NCBI RefSeq assembly: GCF_014851765.1
Contig: NZ_JACVAI010000006.1
Coordinates: 434,001-498,000 of the forward strand
Length of the DNA stretch: 64,000 bases
DNA from: Pseudomonas sp. PDM04
GTDB taxonomy: Bacteria; Pseudomonadota; Gammaproteobacteria; Pseudomonadales; Pseudomonadaceae
Direction of reading: 5' to 3'
Numbering within the stretch: the stretch's first letter is position 1; the number at the start of each line of letters is the position of its first letter. Positions 1 through 8,900 of this stretch are shown here, piece by piece. A program made the translations under genes and the position numbers. The notes beneath the pieces are model-generated. The model had not been told where the DNA came from. It saw only the letters and a list, made by a program, of their open reading frames with translations, and did not search any database.

Positions 1-742
1 GTTGGTCCTTGCGCACGTAGGGCGCCAGGTAGGTGTCGAACGAGCTGAACGCCTGGGCGCCGGCCCATTCGTTCTGCAGGGTGCCGAGGAAGTTGACCAT
101 TTGCCCCAGGGCGCTGCTCAAATGCCGCGGCGGACCGGCTTCAACCCGTCCCGGCACGCCGTTGAGGCCTTCGTGCAACAGGGTGCGCAACGACCAGCCG
201 GCGCAGTAGCCGGCGAGCATGTCGAGGTCGTGCACGTGCAGGTCCGCCTCGCGATGAGCCTGGCCGATGGCCTCGCTGTAGACCTCGTCCAGCCAGTAGT
301 TGGCGGTGACCTTGCCCGACACGTTCAACACCAGCCCGCCCAGGGAATAGCCCTGGTTGGCGTTGGCCTGCACCCGCCAGTCTTCACGGTCCAGGTACTC
401 GTTCATCGAGGTCGCGACCTCGACCATGGTTCGACGGTCACGGCGCAGACGCCCGTGCTGTTCGCGGTAGACGATATAGGCGCGCATCGCGAAGAAGTAA
501 CCGGCGTCCATCAGGACCCGCTCGACCCGGTCCTGAACCTGCTCGACGTGCAGCCTCGACATGCCCTCCAGGCGGGCGAGAACCGCCTCGAGCAAGCCTT
601 CGACTTCGACGTCGGTGTATTCCCCGGTCGCCTTGCCCGCGGCGATCAATGCCTGACGGATCTTGTTGGCATCGAAGGCGACCAGGTCGCCATTGCGCTT
701 GTGCAAGCGGTTACATCCCACTGAGATCAGCGTGCTCTGCAT
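1..742 (-). CDS. nrdD: Anaerobic ribonucleoside-triphosphate reductase, N-terminal part (cut by window edge)
   Basis: Reading the minus strand from the ATG at 742 gives an open frame that runs off the left edge. The first ~100 residues look like an ATP-cone (KRNGDLVAFDANKIRQAL near residues 16-33), the allosteric module of ribonucleotide reductases, followed by the start of the class III catalytic barrel (NEYLDREDWR, ANQGYSLGGL). NrdD makes dNTPs without O2 using a glycyl radical installed by NrdG, which is expected just beyond the left edge. The glycyl-radical C-terminus is not in the window. An ANR box and two NrdR-like boxes upstream fit anaerobic, dNTP-sensitive expression. Only about 247 residues are visible, so the gene cannot be judged intact. 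Confidence 0.9.
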   Translation of the reverse strand, partial: MQSTLISVGCNRLHKRNGDLVAFDANKIRQALIAAGKATGEYTDVEVEGLLEAVLARLEGMSRLHVEQVQDRVERVLMDAGYFFAMRAYIVYREQHGRLRRDRRTMVEVATSMNEYLDREDWRVQANANQGYSLGGLVLNVSGKVTANYWLDEVYSEAIGQAHREADLHVHDLDMLAGYCAGWSLRTLLHEGLNGVPGRVEAGPPRHLSSALGQMVNFLGTLQNEWAGAQAFSSFDTYLAPYVRKDQ

Positions 743-753
743 TCGGCCTCCAA

Positions 754-800
754 ACACTACATATTGATTTTTAGTCATTCAAAAACACAAGATGCAGTGA
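754..800 (-). promoter_or_regulatory. Tandem NrdR-like boxes upstream of nrdD
   Basis: Two 16-bp matches to the NrdR consensus (acaCwAtATaTwGtgt, recalled) lie at 754-769 (ACACTACATATTGATT, about 13/16) and 785-800 (ACACAAGATGCAGTGA, about 12/16). Their starts are 31 bp apart, roughly three helical turns, which is the usual tandem NrdR arrangement. They cover the transcription start expected from the ANR box, consistent with repression of nrdD. Confidence 0.55.
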
Positions 801-828
801 AGGGTACGGACAAAACGCTGATGTGCAA

Positions 829-842
829 TTGATCGACATCAA
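829..842 (-). promoter_or_regulatory. ANR/DNR box upstream of nrdD
   Basis: TTGATCGACATCAA is a perfect TTGAT-N4-ATCAA Crp/Fnr-type site. Its centre is about 94 bp from the nrdD ATG. A class II start 41-42 bp downstream would fall near 794 and give a ~50-nt leader. Confidence 0.8.
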
Positions 843-854
843 GATTCGCCGGTG

Positions 855-878
855 AAAAAAAAGCCGCTCGAAAGCGGC
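855..878 (-). terminator. Intrinsic terminator downstream of moaA
   Basis: Read on the minus strand this is a GCCGCT / AGCGGC stem with a TTCG tetraloop, followed by eight T residues. It lies about 140 bp past the moaA stop and would end the narK1-to-moaA transcript before the nrdD promoter. Confidence 0.8.
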
Positions 879-942
879 GAGGAAGGGAGGGAAAGGCTGC
901 GAGGTCGCCTCCAGGCGACATCGGTGAGGGGCTGATGGCCTG

Positions 943-969
943 TTCGCGAGCAGGCTCGCTCCCACAGGG
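943..969. repeat. REP element (single unit)
   Basis: The sequence CGCGAGCAGGCTCGCTCCCACAG is the same palindromic REP found at six other places in the window. It lies between moaA and its terminator and probably acts as an mRNA 3-prime-end structure. Confidence 0.8.
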
Positions 970-1020
970 TTTCGTGTTCGTTTCAAGCGCCGGCGTCTGA
1001 CTCAATATCCGCCAGTCGCT

Positions 1021-2013
1021 TCACCCTCCACTCATGTTCATGAACCGCACGACCTGCACCTCGCCTTGCGGGGTGAAGTCATGGCGCAGGGGTTTGCCGC
1101 GCAGGGCTTTTTGTACGGCGTTGATCACCGGCTGGTCCTCCAGTGGATAGCGGCGCAGCAGCCCGCGCAGGTCCAGAGCATCGTCCTGACCGAGGCAGAG
1201 CAACAGCTTGCCTTCCACGGTCATGCGCACCCGATTGCAGGTGCCGCAGAAGTTGTGGCTGTTGGGCGAGATGAAACCGATGCGTGTCTCGGGATGACGC
1301 TCCAGGCGAACATAGCGCGCCGGCCCACCGCTGTTTTCCGTGCTGTCGAGCAGTCGATGGTGGCGGGCAATCTCTGCCCTCACCTTTTCGCTGGAACAGA
1401 ACGATTCACCGCGCGAGCGGCCGACATCGCCCAGGGGCATCTCCTCGATGAAACTGATGTCGATGCGCTGGTCGATGGCGTACTGCACCAGCGCCGGCAC
1501 TTCGTCGAAGTTGCGCCCCTTCATCACCACGCAATTGAGCTTGATCCGTTCGAACCCGGCATCACGCGCCGCTTCGATGCCATGGAGCACCTGGTCGAGG
1601 TCGCCGATCCGGGTGATCGCGCGAAATTTCTGCGGGTCCAGGCTGTCGAGGCTGATGTTCATGCGCTTCACCCCCGCCTCCACCAAGGGCCGCGCCAGCC
1701 GACCCAGTTGCGAACCGTTGCTGGTCATCACCAGTTCGCGCAAACCGGGCAACGCGGCGATGTTGCGGCACAGGTCGACGATGCCCGGACGGATCAGCGG
1801 CTCGCCGCCGGTGAGGCGGATCTTGCGCACGCCCATGCCCACGAACAACGTGGCCAGGCGCTGCAACTCCTCCAGCGTGAGCACCTGCTGGCGCGGCAGG
1901 AAGGTCATGGTTTTCGCCATGCAATACACACAGCGAAAATCACACCGGTCCGTCACCGACATCCGCAGATAATCGATCTGCCGCCCAAAACCATCCTGCA
2001 TCACAGCGTTCAT
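1021..2013 (-). CDS. moaA: GTP 3',8-cyclase MoaA (molybdopterin biosynthesis)
   Basis: This radical SAM enzyme performs the first step of molybdenum cofactor synthesis, turning GTP into 3',8-cyclo-H2GTP. The SAM cluster cysteines are C24, C28 and C31 (TDRCDFRCVYC). A second cluster is signalled by the C-terminal FCGTCNRVRM...CLG motif, and the protein ends in the conserved Gly-Gly. I chose the ATG at 2013 because GGGAG precedes it; a longer in-frame reading to 2088 would overlap the upstream isomerase gene. It is the last gene of the nar unit, 25 bp after the isomerase stop, so it probably boosts MoCo supply when NarG is made. It is likely a second moaA copy besides a housekeeping one elsewhere. 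Confidence 0.95.
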   Translation of the reverse strand: MNAVMQDGFGRQIDYLRMSVTDRCDFRCVYCMAKTMTFLPRQQVLTLEELQRLATLFVGMGVRKIRLTGGEPLIRPGIVDLCRNIAALPGLRELVMTSNGSQLGRLARPLVEAGVKRMNISLDSLDPQKFRAITRIGDLDQVLHGIEAARDAGFERIKLNCVVMKGRNFDEVPALVQYAIDQRIDISFIEEMPLGDVGRSRGESFCSSEKVRAEIARHHRLLDSTENSGGPARYVRLERHPETRIGFISPNSHNFCGTCNRVRMTVEGKLLLCLGQDDALDLRGLLRRYPLEDQPVINAVQKALRGKPLRHDFTPQGEVQVVRFMNMSGG

Positions 2014-2038
2014 CACGTCTCCCGGTTTGCCTCGATGC

Positions 2039-2995
2039 TTACTGCACCAGTGGTGAGTCGGCACCCTGCAAGTGAATACCGCGTACATCGGCCGCGCCGA
2101 TCAGGGTTTGCAGGTACTGCACCAGGGCTTTTTGCCAGACCCCCTGTTGCAACTGCGTGCGAATCGCCGTCGCCACCGCCTCATAAGGCAATGGCTGGCC
2201 TTCGATGCGCTGATCGACGCTGATCACGTGCCAGCCATAACGGCTTTCCAGCGGTTTGCCCGCCAGCCCCGGCGCCAGGGTGAACAACTGACGCTCCAGC
2301 TCGGGCACGGTCTGGCCCTTGCTGATCTGGCCCAGCGAACCGCCCTGCTCCTTCGACGGACAGGCCGAATACTTCAAGGCCAGCTCGGCGAAGCTGCCGG
2401 GGAAATCCTTCAGCCGCTGCAACAGCACGTCGGCCTGATCATGGGCAATGCCCCGGGCCTCGGCATCATCCGGCGCGCATTCGAGCAGGATGTGCCGCAC
2501 CGCCAGCAACGGCGCGCTGTGAAAACGCGCCCGATTGCTTTCGTAGTAGCGCCGACTGGTCACCTCATCCAGCTCTGGCACCTGTACCTCGCGTTCGAGC
2601 AACAGACGCGTGGCCGCCTCCTCTTCGTTCTCGCCGGCACCGATCTCGAGCGACAGCCCGAGCTCGGCAATGCGCTGCTGCAACAATTCGCGGATGACCA
2701 ACGCCCTGGCGGCCAGGTACACCGCCTCTTCGCGACTCTGCGCCGGGTGATATTGCAGCTCCTGGGCCATCGCTTGCGGGGTGATCAGCACCTCGTTGAC
2801 GCTGATGATCGGCCATTCCTGCTCACTGCTGGCAATCAACTGCGCCGGAGCCTCTTCGACCGCCGCCGGTTCTGCCGCGAGCGCTTCGAACTGCGCCGCT
2901 GCCACCGGTGCGACCTCGAGCACTTCCTCGGTCACCCTTGAAGAACCGCAGCCACCGCCGCCCCCACCACCGCCGCCACATCCACAACCTGACAT
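2039..2995 (-). CDS. Parvulin-type peptidyl-prolyl isomerase with Cys/poly-Gly N-terminus
   Basis: A 318-residue NifM/parvulin-like protein. A SurA-like helical segment (about residues 62-158) is followed by a PpiC rotamase domain (about 163-270: LLAVRHILLE, FAELALKYSACPS, GGSLGQISKGQ). NifM of this family matures the nitrogenase iron protein, and the matching P. aeruginosa gene lies between moaA1 and narI, so a role in folding or maturing NarGHI is a reasonable inference. No signal peptide is visible, so it is probably cytoplasmic. The odd part is the first 17 residues, with Cys at 4, 6 and 16 around nine consecutive Gly; this may be a metal or membrane tether. It starts 10 bp after the narI stop. 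Confidence 0.85.
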   Translation of the reverse strand: MSGCGCGGGGGGGGGCGSSRVTEEVLEVAPVAAAQFEALAAEPAAVEEAPAQLIASSEQEWPIISVNEVLITPQAMAQELQYHPAQSREEAVYLAARALVIRELLQQRIAELGLSLEIGAGENEEEAATRLLLEREVQVPELDEVTSRRYYESNRARFHSAPLLAVRHILLECAPDDAEARGIAHDQADVLLQRLKDFPGSFAELALKYSACPSKEQGGSLGQISKGQTVPELERQLFTLAPGLAGKPLESRYGWHVISVDQRIEGQPLPYEAVATAIRTQLQQGVWQKALVQYLQTLIGAADVRGIHLQGADSPLVQ

Positions 2996-3005
2996 GATGA
3001 CCTCC

Positions 3006-3686
3006 TCAGAATTTCTGCCGAACGATTTGATAACGACGCCCCAGGTACCAGACCGGCGCGCTGACGATGTGCACCAGACGGGTGAACGGGAACAACACGA
3101 ACAGGGTCAGACCCAGGAATACATGGAGCTTGTAGGTCAAGCCCACCGGGGCGATGGACGCCGCCGCTTCCATTGGCCGCAGCATCACGGTGTTCTGCGC
3201 CCAGTCGGCGAGCATCACCATCACCGAGCCATCCATGTGTGCGGTCGACGCGACGATGGTCAGCAGCCCGAGCAGCAATTGCGCCAGCAGCACGAACAGG
3301 ATCAGGATGTCCGACGTGCTGGACGTGGCGCGTACCCGCGGGTCGGTCAGGCGACGCTTGATCAGCATCAGCAGGCCGATCAGGCACAGCAGGCCGAAGA
3401 AGCCGCCGGACACCATGGCCAGCAATTGCTTGTGCTCGGTGCTGATCACGTGGTGATAGATCGACGCCGGGGTCAGCAGGCCGACAAAGTGCCCGGCCAG
3501 GACGAACAGCACGCCGATGTGAAAGAAGTTGCTCGCCACGCGCATGCCGCGCTGGTTGAGCATCTGGCTGGAGCCCGCCTTCCAGGTGTACTGCGACAGG
3601 TCGAAGCGCGCCCAACTGCCGATCAGGCAAATCGCCAACGCCACATAGGGGTAGACCCCGAACACCAACAGATTCCATTTAGACAT
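3006..3686 (-). CDS. narI: Respiratory nitrate reductase gamma subunit NarI (cytochrome b)
   Basis: NarI is the membrane cytochrome b that takes electrons from quinol and passes them to NarH and NarG. The 226-residue length matches the family. Five hydrophobic helices are evident, with heme-ligand histidines in the expected contexts (NFFHIGVLFVLAGHFVG in helix 2; KLHVFLGLTLFVLFPFTRLVH near the C-terminus). The ATG at 3686 is chosen because the protein then begins MSKWNLLVFGVYPYV, a typical NarI start; longer readings run into narJ in another frame. It overlaps the narJ 3-prime end by 8 bp, implying translational coupling. Confidence 0.97.
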   Translation of the reverse strand: MSKWNLLVFGVYPYVALAICLIGSWARFDLSQYTWKAGSSQMLNQRGMRVASNFFHIGVLFVLAGHFVGLLTPASIYHHVISTEHKQLLAMVSGGFFGLLCLIGLLMLIKRRLTDPRVRATSSTSDILILFVLLAQLLLGLLTIVASTAHMDGSVMVMLADWAQNTVMLRPMEAAASIAPVGLTYKLHVFLGLTLFVLFPFTRLVHIVSAPVWYLGRRYQIVRQKF

Positions 3687-4434
3687 TGCGTGCCTCCTTG
3701 ACTGGCTCGGCGGCCAGCCCTTCATGCTGAAAATCCACCCAGTGCAACGGCACTGCGCTTTCTTCCCGGGCCTTGCCCGGTGCGCTTGGCAGTGCGCCGC
3801 AGCGCTCCTGCTGCTCGGCCTTGAGGAAGTCCACGGCCTCCTCTTCCCAGATCTTGTCGAGGGCTTCGAGGGAGTCGTCGCGCACCTCGGCGGCGACCTG
3901 CTCACGCAGATCGGCCACGGCCTGGTGCGGCTCCGCCCCGGCAATCTGCAGCAGTGCCCGGAAGCAACTGGCGTAGGCACTTTCACGCTCCTCCAGACGC
4001 GCCGCGAGCAGGGCCAGCAAGTGCGCGACATCGGCCAGGCCCTCGCGGGCCTCGCCGTCTTCGCGAGTCGAGAGAAACTCCAGGTACAGCGGGATGTAGT
4101 CCGGCAGCTCTTTGACGCCGATGGCAAACCCGGCGTCTTCGTACTGCGCCATCATGTCGACCATGGCCTGGCCCCGGTCTCGGGACTCGCCGTGCACATG
4201 CTCGAACAACAGCAGCGACAGCGAGCGGCCCCGGCCGAACAGCGCACCGTAGTGCTCCTGGCCATCCATCAGGTCGTTGGCGCAGATCAACTCCAGCAAC
4301 TCGAACAGCGCGCCACGTTGTTTCGGGCTGATTTCCCGGGACTGGTGGATCGCCTGTTCCAGCTCGTCGCGGCCGTTGACCAGGGTCTCGGTCGGATAGT
4401 CGAGCAACAACGAAATCACTTTGAGGATTTGCAT
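3679..4434 (-). CDS. narJ: Nitrate reductase assembly chaperone NarJ
   Basis: NarJ is a TorD-family cytoplasmic chaperone that binds NarG, allows insertion of molybdopterin and the FS0 cluster, and holds NarGH until it docks on NarI. It is not part of the final enzyme. The 251-residue all-helical protein carries the family signature LLFEHVHGESRDRGQAM and the DYIPLYLEFLS segment. The ATG at 4434 gives the typical start MQILKVISLLLDYPTE. It lies 2 bp from the narH stop and overlaps narI by 8 bp, in the classical GHJI order. Confidence 0.96.
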   Translation of the reverse strand: MQILKVISLLLDYPTETLVNGRDELEQAIHQSREISPKQRGALFELLELICANDLMDGQEHYGALFGRGRSLSLLLFEHVHGESRDRGQAMVDMMAQYEDAGFAIGVKELPDYIPLYLEFLSTREDGEAREGLADVAHLLALLAARLEERESAYASCFRALLQIAGAEPHQAVADLREQVAAEVRDDSLEALDKIWEEEAVDFLKAEQQERCGALPSAPGKAREESAVPLHWVDFQHEGLAAEPVKEARNV

Positions 4435-4436
4435 GC

Positions 4437-5975
4437 TCAGTCCTCCCACAACTGTACGGTTTTCAGGACGTCGCGACGGTTGGCTTTCTTCGCCCCGAAC
4501 AGGTTGGTGTCGGAGCTGCCACTGCAACCGCTGCCGAAACTGAAGCCGCAACCGGAGCGCTCGGCGAACGCGTCGCTCATGGCGTCTTCACGGTGGGCGC
4601 TCGGGACCACGAAGCGATCCTCGTAATTGGCGATGGCCAGGTAGCGATACATCTCCTCGACCTGGCCCACGTTCAGGCCGACATCCGCCAGCACTTGAAG
4701 GTCCGTGACCCCGTCGACTTGCTCGGAGCGTTTGTAGGCACGCATCGCCAGCAGGCGCTTGAGTGCGCGCTTGACCGGTTTTTCGTCGCCGGCGGTCAGC
4801 AGGTTGGCCAGGTAGCGCAGCGGGATACGCAGGCTGTCGACGTCCGGGATCACGCCGTTCATGCCGACGGTGCCGGCCTCGGCCGCGTTCTGGATCGGCG
4901 ACAGCGGCGGTACGTACCAGACCATCGGCAAGGTGCGGTATTCGGGGTGCAGTGGCAGTGCGAGTTTCCAGTCCACGGCCATTTTGTAGACCGGCGAACG
5001 CTGGGCGGAGTCGATCACCGACTGCGGAACGCCATCGGCCAGGGCCTGGCGAATCACCGCCGGGTCGTTTGGATCGAGGAAGATCTCCAGTTGTTTCTCG
5101 TACAGGTCCTGCTCGTTGGCGGTGCTCGCCACTTCGCTGATGCGGTCGGCGTCATACAGCAATACGCCGAGGTAGCGGATACGCCCCACACAGGTTTCGG
5201 CGCAGACGGTCGGCATGCCGGCTTCGATCCGCGGGTAGCAGAAAATGCACTTCTCGGATTTGCCGCTTTTCCAGTTGAAGTAGATCTTCTTGTACGGGCA
5301 ACCGCTGATGCACATCCGCCAGCCACGGCACTTTTCCTGATCGATCAGGACGATGCCGTCTTCTTCACGCTTGTAGATCGCGCCGCTCGGGCACGAGGCC
5401 GCACACGCCGGGTTGAGGCAGTGCTCGCACAGGCGCGGCAGGTACATCATGAAGGTGTTTTCGTACTCGCCGTAGATGTCCGCCTGGATCTTGTCGAAGT
5501 TCTTGTCCTTGCGGCGCTTGGCGAATTCGGTGCCGAGGATCTCTTCCCAGTTCGGGCCCCACTCGATTTTCTCCATGCGCTTGCCGGTGACCAGCGAGCG
5601 TGGACGCGCCACCGGCTGGTGCTCGCCCAGCGGCGCAGTGTGCAGGTGCTGGTAATCGAAGTCGAACGGCTCGTAGTAGTCGTCCAGGCTGGGCAGGTCC
5701 GGGTTGGCGAAAATGTTCGCCAGCACGCGGAATTTTCCCCCGATGCGCGGGTTGATCGACCCGTTGGCGTTACGGACCCAGCCGCCCTTCCACTTGTCCT
5801 GGTTTTCCCATTCTTTCGGGTAGCCGATGCCGGGCTTGGTCTCGACGTTGTTGAACCAGGCGTATTCCATGCCTTCGCGGCTGGTCCAGACGTTTTTGCA
5901 GGTGATCGAGCAGGTATGGCAGCCGATGCATTTGTCCAGGTTCAGGACCATGCCGATTTGTGAGCGAATCTTCAT
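4437..5975 (-). CDS. narH: Respiratory nitrate reductase beta subunit NarH (Fe-S)
   Basis: NarH carries three [4Fe-4S] clusters and one [3Fe-4S] cluster between NarI hemes and NarG. The first cluster motif is at C16, C19, C22 and C26 (DKCIGCHTCSITC). Others are visible as CEHCLNPACAASCPSGA, CRGWRMCISGCPYK and CIFCYPRIEAGMPTVCAETC; the Trp in the second-last group marks the [3Fe-4S] site. The length is 512 residues, as in other Pseudomonas NarH. I chose the ATG at 5975, which begins MKIRSQIGMVLNLDKC; upstream in-frame sequence belongs to narG. It sits 1 bp after the narG stop. Confidence 0.97.
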   Translation of the reverse strand: MKIRSQIGMVLNLDKCIGCHTCSITCKNVWTSREGMEYAWFNNVETKPGIGYPKEWENQDKWKGGWVRNANGSINPRIGGKFRVLANIFANPDLPSLDDYYEPFDFDYQHLHTAPLGEHQPVARPRSLVTGKRMEKIEWGPNWEEILGTEFAKRRKDKNFDKIQADIYGEYENTFMMYLPRLCEHCLNPACAASCPSGAIYKREEDGIVLIDQEKCRGWRMCISGCPYKKIYFNWKSGKSEKCIFCYPRIEAGMPTVCAETCVGRIRYLGVLLYDADRISEVASTANEQDLYEKQLEIFLDPNDPAVIRQALADGVPQSVIDSAQRSPVYKMAVDWKLALPLHPEYRTLPMVWYVPPLSPIQNAAEAGTVGMNGVIPDVDSLRIPLRYLANLLTAGDEKPVKRALKRLLAMRAYKRSEQVDGVTDLQVLADVGLNVGQVEEMYRYLAIANYEDRFVVPSAHREDAMSDAFAERSGCGFSFGSGCSGSSDTNLFGAKKANRRDVLKTVQLWED

Positions 5976-5976
5976 C

Positions 5977-8900
5977 TCAGTTCTCCTCGATGTCGGTCGG
6001 CAGTGGACGCGGCAAGGCATCGCCGTCGGTGCCATCGAGCCAGTCAATTTTGGACATTTTGCGGACCACGACGAACTCGTCGCGGTTGCACCCGACGGTG
6101 CCGTAGTAGTTGAACCCGTAGGCCTGCTGGGCATAGCCGCCGATCATGTGGGTCGGCTTGAGCACCACGCGGGTGACCGAGTTGTGGTGGCCGCCACGGG
6201 TCTTGGTGGTCTGCGCACCGGGCACGTTCACGATCCGTTCCTGGGCGTGGTACATCATCACCATGCCGTCCTTGACCCGCTGGCTGACCACCGCACGGGC
6301 GGTCAAAGCACCGTTGGCGTTGAAACACTCGACCCAGTCGTTGTCCTCGATGTTCGCGCGCTTGGCGTCGTTCTCCGAGAGCCAGATAATCGGGCCGCCA
6401 CGGCTCAGGGTGAGCATCAGCAGGTTGTCGGTGTAGGTACTGTGGATGCCCCATTTCTGGTGCGGGGTGATCCAGTTCAGGACGATCTCGGTCTCGCCAT
6501 TGCCGCGCTTGCCTTTCACCCCGGCGATGGTCCGGGTGTTGACCGGCGGCCGGTAGTTCATGAACTGCTCGCCGAACGCCTGCATCCACGGGTGATCCTG
6601 GTAGAACTGCTGGCGACCGGTGATGGTGCGCCACGGGATGTCTTCATGGACGTTGGTGTAGCCGGCGTTGTAGCTCACGTGTTCGTCCTCGAGCCCCGAC
6701 CAGGTCGGGCTGGAGATGATCTTGCGCGGCTGCGCCTGGATGTCGCGGAAACGAATCGCCTCGTGGGCTTTGGACAGCGCCAGGTGGCTGTGGTCGATGC
6801 CGGTGAATTCCGACAGCGCCGCCCAGGCCTTGACGGCCACATGGCCGTTGGTTTCCGGGGCCAGGGACAGGATCACTTCGGCGGCATCGATGGCGGTGTC
6901 GATTTTTGGCCGACCCTGGCTGATGCCCGCTGCGGTTTCGTGATGATTGAGTTCGCCGAGGAATTCCACTTCCTCCTCGGTGTTCCAGTTGATGCCCTTG
7001 CCGCCGTTGCCGTGTTTCTCCAGCAAGGGGCCCAGCGAGGTGAACTGCTTGTAGATGTTGGTGTAGTCACGCTCCACCACTTGCAGGTTCGGCGCGTTCT
7101 TGCCCGGCTGTGGGGCCACGCCGGCGGTTTTCCAGTCGGTGCCGCCAAACGGTTGGGCCAGTTCGCCCACGCTGTCGTGCAGCAACGGCACGGTCACCAG
7201 GTCCTGCTCGACGCCCAGGTGCCCTTCGGACATGGCGGAAAACGCCTTGGCGATGCCTTTGTAGATTTCCCAGTCGGACCGCGATTCCCACGCCGGGTCG
7301 ATCGCCGCCGACAACGGGTGAATGAACGGGTGCATGTCCGAAGTGTTCATGTCGTCCTTTTCGTACCAGGTCGCAGTCGGCAACACGATGTCGGAATAGA
7401 CGCAGGTCGAGGACATGCGGAAGTCCAGGGTGGTCACCAGATCGAGCTTGCCGATGGCCCCCTCGTCGACCCATTCGGCTTCTTCAGGCTTGCAGTCACC
7501 GACCTGGCCGATGTCTTCGTTCATCACGCCGTTCTTGGTGCCCAGCAGGTACTTGAGCATGTACTCGTGGCCCTTGCCCGAGGAGCCCAGCAGGTTGGAA
7601 CGCCAGATGAACATGTTGCGCGGGAAGTTGACCGGGCTGTCCGGCTGTTCGCAGGCAAAACGCAGCGAACCGTCCTGCCACGACTTGACCACGTAGTCCT
7701 TGGGGTCCATGCCGGCAGCGGCGGCATCACGGCAGATGTGCAGCGGGTTGGTGTTCAGTTGCGGCGCGCTCGGCAACCAGCCCGCGCGTTCGGCGCGGAT
7801 GTTGTAGTCCAGCGCGTGCTCGGGGAACTGCGACTTGTCGGCCAGGGGCGAGAGCACATCGTGCATGCTCATCTTCTCGTGGCGCCATTGCGAGCTGTGC
7901 GCGTAGAAGAAACTGGTGCCGTTCATCTGGCGTGGCGGACGGCTCCAGTCCAGGCCGAAGGCCAGCGGCAGCCAGCCGCATTGCGGACGCAGTTTTTCCT
8001 GGCCGACGTAGTGCGCCCAACCGCCACCGGTCTGGCCGACACAGCCGCAGAGCATGAGCATGTTGATCAGCCCGCGGTAGTTCATGTCCATGTGGTACCA
8101 GTGGTTCATCGCCGCGCCGACGATGATCATCGAGCGACCACGGGTCTTGTCGGCGTTGTCGGCGAACTCACGGGCGATCTGGATGGCTTTCTCACGGCTC
8201 ACGCCCGTGATCTGCTCCTGCCAGGCCGGGGTGCCGGGCACCGAGGCGTCGTTGTAGTCGCGGGCGACGTTGGCGCCACCCAGGCCACGGTCGATCGCCA
8301 GGTTGGCGGCCGAGAGGTCGAACACGGTGGCCACCTTGGCCACGCTGCCGTCGGCCAGCACCACGCTGTGCACCGGCACACGGCGGTACTGCACCGCATC
8401 GCCGGCCACGTGCTGGAAGTGCTCCTGCACTTCGCCGGCAAAATACGGGAAGGCGACTTCGGCGACGTCTTCACCGATCAGGCTGAGCTTGAGGTCGATC
8501 TCGCGACCTTCGCCACCCTCGCGAGGCAGGATGTTCCACTTGCCCTTCTCGCCCCAGCGATAACCGATGGAGCCCTGTGGCGACACCAGCTCGCCGCTGG
8601 CATCCAGGGCGATGGTTTTCCATTCCGGGTTGTTGTCCTGGCCGAGGTTGTCGGTCAGGTCGCTGGCACGCAGGAAGCGATCCGGCTGGTAACCGGCGCC
8701 CTCGGCCGCATCCGCCATCGGTTTGAGCAGCACCAGCACCGGCAAGTCGGTGAAGCGCTTGGCGTATTCGGTGAAATAGGCGCTCGGCTTGTCCAGGTGG
8801 AATTCTTTGAAGATGACGTGGTTGAACGCCTGGGCCAATGCCGCGTCGGTGCCCTGCTTGGGGTTGAGCCACAGGTCGGTGAGCTTGGCGACTTCCGAGT

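Noticed and set aside
771..1005. Two minus-strand open frames of 71 and 76 codons between nrdD and moaA
   Set aside because: They run through the REP unit, the terminator and the ANR and NrdR sites, have no ribosome site and resemble no family.
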